NCBI RefSeq assembly: GCF_048213115.1
Contig: NZ_CP172404.1
Span: forward strand, 2,480,001 to 2,544,000
Source of the DNA: Niveibacterium terrae
GTDB lineage: Bacteria > Pseudomonadota > Gammaproteobacteria > Burkholderiales > Rhodocyclaceae
Direction: 5' to 3'
DNA: 64,000 nt
In this document: positions 45,544-53,445 of the stretch, piece by piece
How positions within the stretch are numbered: the first letter of the stretch is position 1
Layout: each line of letters begins with the position of its first letter
Translations under genes and position numbers: made by a program
The notes under the pieces: model-generated
Database searches by the model: none
The model's input: only the letters and a program-made list of their open reading frames with translations
Told to the model about the DNA's origin: nothing

Positions 45544-47462
45544 GCGGCCATCGAACTGTGCTGCCCGCCCCGTGCGCGGTCAAAAGCGAGACTCCACGGC
45601 CAATCATCCTCGATCGCGCCGGCGACGCGCTGGAACACGAGGCCAGGCGTGCGGCCGACCTACGCGCAGCCGCACCGCCGCTCAGTGCGGCCGCGCCGCT
45701 CGCACGCAGCGCCAGCGATCGACGCGCGCCGCAGTGCGTCCATGACGTGCTGGCCACGCCCGGCCAGGCGCTCCCGGCGCAAACCCGGGAACAGATGCAG
45801 GCGCACTTTCATCACGATTTCAGCCAGGTACGCATCCACGCCGACGATCAGGCTGCGGCTTCGGCGCACGCCGTATCGGCCCGCGCCTATACGGTGGGCA
45901 ATCACATCGTATTCAACCCGGCTCGCTACACGCCGCAAAGCCACGCCGGACAAGGACTGCTTGCGCACGAACTCGCCCATGTGATCCAGCAGCGCAGCGG
46001 TTCCGCCGCCGTCCGTCTGCAGCGCGAGAGGGAAGAGCCCGCTCCCGAGGTGGCCGTCGCAGCGCCAGCTGCCCAGCCGGCACCGCGCGAGGACTATGTT
46101 TTCATCATGGGACGGGACGCGCCGAATGCACGAGCGGACCAGCGCTTCTACGCGACGGCCGAAGCGTTCTATCGGGCCAGGATGCCCGCAGCCCACCTCG
46201 TGACCGGGATCTACAGCCTGCGCGATCTGCTCGACTATCTGATCGCCAACGTGAACGCGGCGATCGGCAATCTGTACATCGTGTCGCACTCGAACGAGGA
46301 CGGAACGCTCAGCTTCGGGGAGGTCGGCGCCGTCACCCGGCTCGATGTGCTGAGCCTGCGCGAACAGCTCCACCCGCAAGGCGGCGGGCCGAGTCTGTTG
46401 GCCCGACCGGTACGGCAGATCGACGCGCAGACCCGGATTCACATCAAGGGCTGCAACCTGGGCCGCACCCGCGAGATGGTCGAGTTGATCGACGAAGCTT
46501 TCGGCGGCGCCGGCACCGTGAGCGCGCCGACTCATGAACAGCACTACCAGACCGACCCGGTGCTCGCCGCGCGGGCCCGTCGCGAACACCGCGCCGGCAT
46601 CGCGGCCGCTCACCCCCAGCCGACTCCGATCGATCCGGCGCTCACCGGCCGTGCCCGCCGCGAAGCGCTCGCGCAGCGCCGCCGCGCGCTCGCGCAGCGC
46701 AGAAGCGAGGTCGCGGCCGAAATCACGGCGAGGCGAGGCGAGGAGGACGAACTCGCGGCCCGCGCCGGGGTGAGCGAAGCGCTGCGCGGCCCGCTGTTCC
46801 AGCGTCCGGGATCGACGCTGTTCAGCGCGGCCGAACTGCGGATCGATGTCGATGCCCTCTACCCTCATCTGCCCGCCCGGCAGAGGCAGAGCCTGGTGCG
46901 CCGCCTCGTCGCGCGCGACCGGCGATCGGCCGCCCGGATCGCGTCCCAAGGCACGGTCGGCCAGCAGGGACAGAGCGTGCACAGGTTCGCCTTCCCGGCC
47001 GGAGAGTTCGCCCAGCCCGCCAGCGCGGCCGAAGCCAACCGCGCTTTCGCCGCCGAGTTCAGGAACGACGGCTTTCGCGCGAGCGCGCTGGAAGAGTCCG
47101 TCAGCGTCCAGAACGGCGAAGAGGTCCATTCGTTCACGATCACCGGCAGCGTCCGCCGACGCGGCCAGAGCGCCGAAGAGCAGACCTGGAACCTGACGAC
47201 GAGCCGTTCCGACGACGCTTCGCTGATCGCCGCCGCCCGCGCCCGCCTGTCCAACCCGGACCGCTACGCCTTCAGGGTTCAGCTCCGCCACCGCCCGAAC
47301 GGGATGACCCGCGTCGAAGTCGTCGCCGAGCGTGTCGTCGCCTATCTGCACCACGTCAGCCTGGATCCGGGCGCCCACCGCTATTTCATGCCCCCCGAGA
47401 CCGATCCGGACTTCTTCACGACTTCGACTTATGCGCCGCCACCTGGTGGCGCACAAACCTGA
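45540..47462 (+). CDS. DUF4157 protein with possible His/Cys-dyad protease-like domain: candidate eCIS cargo
   Basis: From ATG 45540 the protein is 640 residues (an ATG 12 nt upstream is possible). The DUF4157 domain spans ~70-152, with HHDFSQVRIHADDQ and AHELAHVIQQRSG (H143-E-x-x-H147). Residues ~185-340 form a separate alpha/beta domain: LYIVSHSNEDGTLSFG with H250, HIKGCNLGRTREM with C305, and SAPTHEQHY. The His-then-Cys placement after hydrophobic strands recalls clan CD (caspase/DUF4347-like) peptidases. An Arg/Ala-rich helical stretch and a beta-rich C-terminus follow. It differs completely from the first DUF4157 protein beyond that domain. Confidence 0.8.
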   Translation: MSGHRTVLPAPCAVKSETPRPIILDRAGDALEHEARRAADLRAAAPPLSAAAPLARSASDRRAPQCVHDVLATPGQALPAQTREQMQAHFHHDFSQVRIHADDQAAASAHAVSARAYTVGNHIVFNPARYTPQSHAGQGLLAHELAHVIQQRSGSAAVRLQREREEPAPEVAVAAPAAQPAPREDYVFIMGRDAPNARADQRFYATAEAFYRARMPAAHLVTGIYSLRDLLDYLIANVNAAIGNLYIVSHSNEDGTLSFGEVGAVTRLDVLSLREQLHPQGGGPSLLARPVRQIDAQTRIHIKGCNLGRTREMVELIDEAFGGAGTVSAPTHEQHYQTDPVLAARARREHRAGIAAAHPQPTPIDPALTGRARREALAQRRRALAQRRSEVAAEITARRGEEDELAARAGVSEALRGPLFQRPGSTLFSAAELRIDVDALYPHLPARQRQSLVRRLVARDRRSAARIASQGTVGQQGQSVHRFAFPAGEFAQPASAAEANRAFAAEFRNDGFRASALEESVSVQNGEEVHSFTITGSVRRRGQSAEEQTWNLTTSRSDDASLIAAARARLSNPDRYAFRVQLRHRPNGMTRVEVVAERVVAYLHHVSLDPGAHRYFMPPETDPDFFTTSTYAPPPGGAQT

Positions 47463-47477
47463 ACCTGAGGACGAGCG

Positions 47478-48134
47478 ATGAGTGGCTACTCCCAATCCCC
47501 TCGCGTACTCAAGGGCGGTCTGATCCTGCTCGATGCCGACAGCGCGCAGGTGCAGAAGGTGATCGCATTGCAGTACAACTCCGACACGCTGAGCCGCAGC
47601 CTGCAGGTCCAGACGACCGGAGCAGAAGCGGGAAGGCGCTCGGAAGCGGTCCGCTTCACGGCTCCGGCGATCGAGACGATCCGCCTCGAAGCCGAGATCG
47701 ACGCGACCGACCATCTGGAGTTTCCCGATCAGCACGAAGCGGTCATCGCGAGCGGAATCGCCCCCCAGCTGGCCCAGCTCGAACTGCTCGCCCATCCGGG
47801 CAGTGCTCAGCTTCTCGACCGCAATCGCCAGGCTCAGGCCGGCACGCTCGAGATCGCGCCGATCGAAGCGCCGCTTCTGCTCTTCGTCTGGGGCAGAAAG
47901 CGGATCGTTCCGGTGCGCATCAGCGAGTTCGCGATCGTCGAGGAGGCTTTCGATCCCTTGCTGAACCCGATACGCGCCAGAGTGACTCTGGCGCTACGCG
48001 TGCTCAGCGTCGAGGATCTGGGCTTCGCGCACCGCGGGGGCGGCCTCTTCATCGCCTACCTGCAGGCCAGGGAAAAACTCGCGGCATCGGTGCCGGCGGG
48101 CTCGCTGTCGGCACTGGGACTCGGAGGCCTCTGA
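47478..48134 (+). CDS. eCIS tube-baseplate adaptor, tube-like part (Afp7/Pvc7 N-terminal type)
   Basis: The 218-residue protein reads PRVLKGGLILLDADSAQVQKVIALQYNSDTLSRSLQ-type sequence, the opening of the CIS_tube family, with LFVWGRKRIVPVRISEFAIVEEAFDPLLNPIRA toward the end (cited in part). It forms a ring between tube and hub. In Afp/PVC it is fused with a LysM domain; here LysM lies in the next gene, which overlaps by one base (TGATG). Confidence 0.88.
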   Translation: MSGYSQSPRVLKGGLILLDADSAQVQKVIALQYNSDTLSRSLQVQTTGAEAGRRSEAVRFTAPAIETIRLEAEIDATDHLEFPDQHEAVIASGIAPQLAQLELLAHPGSAQLLDRNRQAQAGTLEIAPIEAPLLLFVWGRKRIVPVRISEFAIVEEAFDPLLNPIRARVTLALRVLSVEDLGFAHRGGGLFIAYLQAREKLAASVPAGSLSALGLGGL

Positions 48135-48526
48135 TGAGCACGAACAGCGCAATCCAGGCTTTTCTCGAAGACAAGGGGCTGACGACCTCCCCCTATGCCG
48201 CCGACAGCCGCTACCGCGGCCTCGCGACGAGACAGATCGCGCTGCCCGACGGCCGGCTCATCCGCATTCTCGCGCGCCGCTTCATTGCCCCGAGTTCGGC
48301 TTTCGCCCAGATCGCACAGCACGAAGTCGTCGCCGGCGACCGGCTGGACAACCTCGCCGCCCACTATCTCGGCGATCCTCTGCTCTTCTGGCGGATCGCC
48401 GATGCGAACGGCGCGATGAGCCCCGACGCGCTGACCGCGACGGCGGGGCGGCGTCTGCGCATCACACTGGCGGAGGGGGTGAGCGGAATCGATCAGGACG
48501 GGTTCGACGACGGAGGCAGCCGCTGA
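48134..48526 (+). CDS. LysM-domain tail protein (Afp7/Pvc7 C-terminal type)
   Basis: The 130-residue protein carries one LysM-like domain: HEVVAGDRLDNLAAHYLG, DPLLFWRIADANGAMSP and GRRLRIT. Related phage tail X/gp53 proteins stabilise the hub and clamp sheath to baseplate. N-terminal YRGLATRQIALPDGRLIRILARRF is common in stand-alone versions. It overlaps the gene before and after by one base. Confidence 0.88.
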   Translation: MSTNSAIQAFLEDKGLTTSPYAADSRYRGLATRQIALPDGRLIRILARRFIAPSSAFAQIAQHEVVAGDRLDNLAAHYLGDPLLFWRIADANGAMSPDALTATAGRRLRITLAEGVSGIDQDGFDDGGSR

Positions 48527-49665
48527 TGCTCGCCAAAGGCATACGCCTGTCGCTACTGATCGGCCCGGTCGTGCCGCTGCCCGCGCCCCAGGCGGTGATC
48601 GACGCGCTCGACAGCGTCCAGGTCAGCAGCGCCGATGGCGAGGCGAGCGGCTTCCAGCTGAACTTCCAGTTCTCGGCGCGCTCGCCGCTCGCGACGATCT
48701 TCCTGATCGCCGCCGGAAGCGGAGGGATCGGCGTTCCCCCGCTGCGCGTGATCCTGATCGTGACGATGAGCGGTCTCACCCTGCCCCTCTTCGACGGAGT
48801 GATGACGCGGGCCGAGATGCAGCCCGGGAACGGCGGCGAGGCCGGAACCCTGACCGTGACCGGCGAGGATCTGAGCCGCGTGATGGACATGCAGGATGCG
48901 AGCGGTCTGCCTTTCCCGGCGATGCCCGTCGAGGCGAGAGTCGCGCTGATCTGCGCCAAGTACGCGCCCTTCGGACTGATCCCTCTGGTGATCCCGGCCC
49001 TGTTCGGCGAAGTGCCCATCCCGGTCGAGCGCATCCCCGCCCAGCAGGGGACGGATCTGGCGTACCTGCACACGCTGGCCGAGCAGCTCGGTTACGTGTT
49101 CTACATCGAGCCCGGGCCGCTACCCGGCACCAACATCGCCTACTTCGGCCCCCGGATCAAGGTGGGCGTCCCCCAGCCCGCACTGAACGTGGACATGGGC
49201 GTGCTGACCAACGTAGAAGCGCTGAGTTTCGCTTTCGATGCGTGCCGCGGCACGCTCCCCGTCGTGCTGATCCAGAACCCGCAGAGCCGGGTGGCGATCC
49301 CGATTCCGATCCCGAACCTGAACCCGCTCCAGCCCCCTCTGGGCCTGCTGCCGACTCCGATCCGCAACCTGACGCTGATGAAGGAAACGGCCAGGATGTC
49401 GCCGATGCGCGCGCTCTCGGCGGGCCTCGCCGCCGCGGCGCGCTCGCAGGATTCGCTCAGCGCGAACGGCAAGCTCGACGTGCTGCGCTATGGCCGGCCG
49501 CTCAGGGCCCGTCAGCTCGTCGGCGTGCGCGGCGCCGGCGTCGCCTACGACGGGCTCTACTACGTCAAGCGAGTCAGCAGCACGCTCAGGCGCGGCGAGT
49601 TCACACAGAGCTTCCAGCTCACGCGCAACGGGCTCATATCAACCGTCCCAGGAGTCCGGCCATGA
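48526..49665 (+). CDS. gp27-like baseplate hub protein (Afp8 N-terminal type)
   Basis: The 379-residue protein resembles the tube-like half of VgrG/gp27: SLLIGPVVPLPAPQAVIDALDSVQV-type strands, DGVMTRAEMQPGNGGEAGTL, TVTGEDLSRVMDM, LAYLHTLAEQLGYVFYIEPG and YDGLYYVKRVSSTLRRGEFTQ (each cited in part). It forms the hub under the tube. In Afp8 it is fused to the gp5 OB-fold and needle, but here that is a separate overlapping gene. Confidence 0.88.
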   Translation: MLAKGIRLSLLIGPVVPLPAPQAVIDALDSVQVSSADGEASGFQLNFQFSARSPLATIFLIAAGSGGIGVPPLRVILIVTMSGLTLPLFDGVMTRAEMQPGNGGEAGTLTVTGEDLSRVMDMQDASGLPFPAMPVEARVALICAKYAPFGLIPLVIPALFGEVPIPVERIPAQQGTDLAYLHTLAEQLGYVFYIEPGPLPGTNIAYFGPRIKVGVPQPALNVDMGVLTNVEALSFAFDACRGTLPVVLIQNPQSRVAIPIPIPNLNPLQPPLGLLPTPIRNLTLMKETARMSPMRALSAGLAAAARSQDSLSANGKLDVLRYGRPLRARQLVGVRGAGVAYDGLYYVKRVSSTLRRGEFTQSFQLTRNGLISTVPGVRP

Positions 49666-50177
49666 GCGAAGAGCGCAAATTCCTCGGCAAATATCGCGGC
49701 CAGGTCCTCAACAACGTCGACCCGATGATGCAGGGCCGGCTGCAGATCCAGGTTCCCGACGTCGCGGGCCTCGTTCCGGCAAGCTGGGCGATGCCTTGCG
49801 TACCGATCGCCGGGATACAGACCGGCTTTCTTGCGCTGCCGGCGATCGGCTCCGGAGTCTGGGTCGAATTCGAACACGGCGATCCCGATTACCCGGTCTG
49901 GGTCGGCTGCTTCTGGGGAAGCGGCGCCGAGATCCCGGCCCTGGCCCAGCTGACACCTCCCGGCACCCCCGCGATCACGCTGCAGACTCCGCTGCAGAAC
50001 GGTCTGACGATCTCGGATCTGCCCGGTCCCAGCGGCGGAATCATGATCAAGAGCGCGAGCGGAGCGATGCTGATCGTCAACGACACCGGCATCACGCTGC
50101 AGAACGGCAGAGGCGCAGCGATCACCTTGCTCGGCCCGACCGTGACGGTCAATGCCGGTGCGCTGACGATCACCTGA
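49662..50177 (+). CDS. gp5-like spike protein with OB-fold (baseplate assembly V type)
   Basis: The 171-residue protein has KYRGQVLNNVDPMMQGRLQIQV and PCVPIAGIQTGFLALPAIGSGVWVEFEHGDPDYPVWVGCFWG (cited in part), the standard gpV/gp5 OB-fold. A short beta-prism-like tail follows: MIKSASGAMLIVND, GITLQNGRGAAI and TVNAGALTIT. It forms the central needle base that carries the PAAR tip. It overlaps the hub gene by 4 nt. Confidence 0.9.
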   Translation: MSEERKFLGKYRGQVLNNVDPMMQGRLQIQVPDVAGLVPASWAMPCVPIAGIQTGFLALPAIGSGVWVEFEHGDPDYPVWVGCFWGSGAEIPALAQLTPPGTPAITLQTPLQNGLTISDLPGPSGGIMIKSASGAMLIVNDTGITLQNGRGAAITLLGPTVTVNAGALTIT

Positions 50178-50188
50178 AGGGGGATGTC

Positions 50189-50512
50189 ATGCCAGGATTT
50201 CTTCTCCATGCCGGTGCGACGGTGCTCTGCTCCCACGGGGGGCAGGCCCAGCCGGGCGCGCCGAATCCCCGGGTGCTGGTGAGCGGGATGGCCACGGTGA
50301 CGATCGCCGCGCCGTGGGTCGTTGCCGGCTGCGGCATGCCGCCGCCCCCGGCCGGGAACGGCCCCTGCATCAGCGCCCAGTTCGTCAGCGCCGCGACGCG
50401 GGTTCAGGCGAACGGCCAGCCCCTGCTGCTGCTCGACAGCCAGGCGAGCGCCGCGCCGACCGGAACGCCCTTGATCATCGCCGCCACCCAGACCCGGGTC
50501 ATGGCGATTTGA
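50189..50512 (+). CDS. PAAR-like spike-tip protein (Afp10-type)
   Basis: The 107-residue protein starts MPGFLLHAGATVLCSHGGQA and has beta-rich repeats with conserved HAGATVxCxH, VAGCGMPPPPAGNGPC and GTPLIIAATQTRV, as in DUF4280-like PAAR tips. Cys/His residues could bind a metal at the point. It follows the spike by 11 nt. Confidence 0.85.
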   Translation: MPGFLLHAGATVLCSHGGQAQPGAPNPRVLVSGMATVTIAAPWVVAGCGMPPPPAGNGPCISAQFVSAATRVQANGQPLLLLDSQASAAPTGTPLIIAATQTRVMAI

Positions 50513-50527
50513 TACTGCGAGACAACG

Positions 50528-50893
50528 ATGAACCTCGCTTATCCCTACCGATTCGATGGCCGCGGCCGCACGGCCGAAGCCGATGACGCGGCTCACCTGC
50601 GCGATCTGATCGAACAGCTGCTGTTCACGGCCCCGGGTGAGCGCCTGAACCGGCCGGGCTTCGGCTGCGGCCTCGGTCGTCTGGTCTTCGAACCGCTCAG
50701 CGAAGAGCTGGCGATGAGCGCGCAGTTCATCGTCCAGGCTGCGCTGACCGAGTGGCTGGGAAGCCGGATCGAAGTGAGCGAAGTGAGCATAGACGTCGCG
50801 GACGCGAAGCTCGGCGTGACGGTCGGCTACCGCGTGCGGCGCACCGGAGAAGCGCGCACCGAGAGCTTCTCCGCCCCGGGAGGCGTGACATGA
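50528..50893 (+). CDS. gp25-like baseplate wedge protein (Afp9/Pvc9)
   Basis: The 121-residue protein contains HLRDLIEQLLFTAPGERLNRPGFGCGL, then ALTEWLGSRIEVSEVSID, the gpW/gp25 signature with the EPR-like turn replaced by LNRPGFG. It is a core wedge component that seeds sheath assembly. It overlaps the next gene by 4 nt. Confidence 0.92.
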   Translation: MNLAYPYRFDGRGRTAEADDAAHLRDLIEQLLFTAPGERLNRPGFGCGLGRLVFEPLSEELAMSAQFIVQAALTEWLGSRIEVSEVSIDVADAKLGVTVGYRVRRTGEARTESFSAPGGVT

Positions 50894-53445
50894 ACGAGTT
50901 CTGCAGCGCATCGGCGCGCAAGAGCGCGATCGCGGGCAGCCCCGACTGGAACGGCCTGGACTTCCTGCACGTCGTCGATGAACCGGACCAGTCTCCGGCC
51001 GAGCGCCAGACCCTGCTCCTGGTCCATTTCGTCAACGAACTGAGCGAAGGCCTGCTCTCGGCGGAAAACCTGCGCATCACCGGGGGCGAGCGGATCCGCG
51101 ACATCGAGATCCTCGCGGTCGAACTCACCCCGACGCTGGTGCCGCCCGGCTCGCCGCCCGGCACAGCGCCGACCCGTCAGCCCAAAGTGCTCAGCGTCAA
51201 GCTCGCCGCACCGGGAGACTTCTCGTTCTACGAGCTTCGCCTCGTCGCGAGCGATGACGAGCGCCGCCCGCCCGCCCACATCGACCGGAGGCTCGCATCC
51301 CTCTCCTTCAGCTTCAAGGCCGCCTGTCCGGGCGACTTCGACTGCGCTGCGAGCGCGATCGCGGGCGACGCGGCCCTGGCTCCGCTGCTCGACTACCTGG
51401 CGCGCGACTATCCGAGCTTTCGCCAGCTGATGCTGGACCGGCTGGCGCTGACGACACCGGAATGGACCGAGCGCTCGGCCGCCGACAGCGGAATCGCGCT
51501 CGTCGAACTTCTCGCCTGGGTCGCCGACCAGTTGGCCTATACCCAGGACGCGGTCGCGACCGAAGCCTATCTGGGCACGGCGAGGCTGCGCAGCTCGGTG
51601 CGCCGCCATGCCCGGCTGATCGACTACCCGATGCACGACGGCTGCAACGCGCGCGGCCTCGTCCAGCTCCGCGCCGCAGAGGGCGTCAGCGCTCTTCTGG
51701 TGCGCCGCCAGCACTTCGCCGGCGGGCGGCTCAAGCCGACCCGGATCCTGAGCCGCTGCCCCGGCCTGCCCGGCCTGATGACTTTCGACTCGCCCGCTCA
51801 CGCGGCAGCTCTGGCCTCCTCGCCCCTCGTCTTCGAGCTGATGCACGACATCGCCGTCGATGCGGCGCACAACGACATCCGCTTCCACACCTGGGGCGCG
51901 CGCGAGTGCTGCCTCGCGAAAGGGGCGACCCGCGCAAGCCTGCGCGGCCACTTCCCCGGACTCAAAGCCGGCGACTTGCTGATTCTCGCCGAGGCGAAGA
52001 GCCCGCGCACCGGAGAAGCGTGCGACGCCGATCCCGCGCGCCGCCACGCGGTCAGGCTGGTCTCGGTCACGCCGGACGAGGATCCTCTGGGCGGACGCTT
52101 CGAGGACGAAGCCAGCGCAGAGCCGGTTCCGGTCACCGAAATCGAATGGCAGGCGGAGGACGCGCTGCCCTTCGCGCTGACTCTGGCAGCCCGATCGGGC
52201 ACGGTTCATCTGAGCGATCTCGCGCTCGCCCACGGCAACATCGTCGCGATCGATCACGGCATGACCCTGGAAGCCGAAGAGCTGTGTCCCGTCCCCGGAC
52301 CCGACCCGGTTCTGACTCCGGTCGGCGGCTCAGGGGATGCCGCAGCCCCGCGCTACCGTCCGGCTCTGTCGGCGGGTCCGCTGACCCAGGCCACGCCTCT
52401 GGTCGAAACCGCCTCGGCCCGCGCCCTGCTCGAACAGTCCCCCGGAGCGGCCAAAGCCCAGATCGAGCTCAGCGCCGCTGGCGAGCGCTGGACTTGCCGG
52501 CGCGATCTGCTCGAATGCAGCGGGGAGGACCGCGCTTTCGTCGTCGAAGTCGAAAACGACGGCAGCGCCCACCTTCGCTTCGGGGACGGCGAGTTCGGCC
52601 GTCGCCCGGCTCCCGGCACGCGCTTTCTCGCCACCTGCCGGGTCGGCAACGGCAGCGCGGGCAAGGTCGGTGCCGGGATCTCGGCGGCCGAATCGACTCT
52701 GGCCCACCTCGTCACGGCCCAGCCCGAGCTCGCCGACAGCACAACTCTGCTGTCCGTCTGGAATCCGCTTGCCACCCGCGGCGGCATCGACGCCGAGTCG
52801 ATAGAGTCGGTTCGCCGGCGCGCGCCCGACGCGATCCGCGGCAGGCTCGAACGGGCCGTCACCGCAGCCGATTACGAGACTCTGGCTCGCCGCGTCAAGC
52901 CGGACATCCAGTGCGCCGTCGCCACGACGCGCTGGACGGGCAGCTGGAACACGGTCTTCCTCAGCGCGGACCGCGAAGGCGGCGAAGCGGTCGATGCCGC
53001 CTTCGCGCAGGCGCTGTGCGAAGGCCTCGAAGCCTACCGGCTCGCGGGCCAGGATCTCGAAATCGAGCCGCCCATCTCCGTTGGGCTCGAACTCGTCCTT
53101 GCCGTCCGCGTCAAGGCGGACTTCGCGCGCCCGCGGATAGAGGCCGGGCTCAGGGAGGTTCTGGGCAGCGGCGTGCTTGCCGACGGACGACGCGCCCTCT
53201 TCCACCCGGACAACTTCAGCTTCGCCCAGACGGTCTATCTGTCCCCGATCGTTGCCGCGGCGCTCGAAGTCGAGGGCGTCGAATCGGTCGCCGTGCTCAG
53301 CTTCCGGCGCCAGGATCAGCCCGGCAGCGAAGCGGGCCAGGACGGCTGCCTGCGCTTCGCGCGCCGGGAGATCCCCCGGCTGAACGGCGACCGCAACCAT
53401 CCCGAACGCGGGGTGCTGAAACTCGATCTGACAGGAGGCCGGTGA
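50890..53445 (+). CDS. Putative baseplate assembly protein (Afp11/gpJ-like)
   Basis: From ATG 50890 the protein is 851 residues. Residues ~160-260 hold DYLARDYPSFRQLMLDRLAL, SGIALVELLAWVADQLAYTQDAVATEAYLGTARLRSS (cited in part). The middle has LRFGDGEFGRRPAPGTRFLAT, and then NPLATRGGIDAESIESVRRRAPDAIR with ERAVTAADYETLARR, as in J-like wedge proteins. It forms the inner wedge with the next gene's product. The two share the same general plan, suggesting an old duplication. Confidence 0.9.
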   Translation: MNEFCSASARKSAIAGSPDWNGLDFLHVVDEPDQSPAERQTLLLVHFVNELSEGLLSAENLRITGGERIRDIEILAVELTPTLVPPGSPPGTAPTRQPKVLSVKLAAPGDFSFYELRLVASDDERRPPAHIDRRLASLSFSFKAACPGDFDCAASAIAGDAALAPLLDYLARDYPSFRQLMLDRLALTTPEWTERSAADSGIALVELLAWVADQLAYTQDAVATEAYLGTARLRSSVRRHARLIDYPMHDGCNARGLVQLRAAEGVSALLVRRQHFAGGRLKPTRILSRCPGLPGLMTFDSPAHAAALASSPLVFELMHDIAVDAAHNDIRFHTWGARECCLAKGATRASLRGHFPGLKAGDLLILAEAKSPRTGEACDADPARRHAVRLVSVTPDEDPLGGRFEDEASAEPVPVTEIEWQAEDALPFALTLAARSGTVHLSDLALAHGNIVAIDHGMTLEAEELCPVPGPDPVLTPVGGSGDAAAPRYRPALSAGPLTQATPLVETASARALLEQSPGAAKAQIELSAAGERWTCRRDLLECSGEDRAFVVEVENDGSAHLRFGDGEFGRRPAPGTRFLATCRVGNGSAGKVGAGISAAESTLAHLVTAQPELADSTTLLSVWNPLATRGGIDAESIESVRRRAPDAIRGRLERAVTAADYETLARRVKPDIQCAVATTRWTGSWNTVFLSADREGGEAVDAAFAQALCEGLEAYRLAGQDLEIEPPISVGLELVLAVRVKADFARPRIEAGLREVLGSGVLADGRRALFHPDNFSFAQTVYLSPIVAAALEVEGVESVAVLSFRRQDQPGSEAGQDGCLRFARREIPRLNGDRNHPERGVLKLDLTGGR

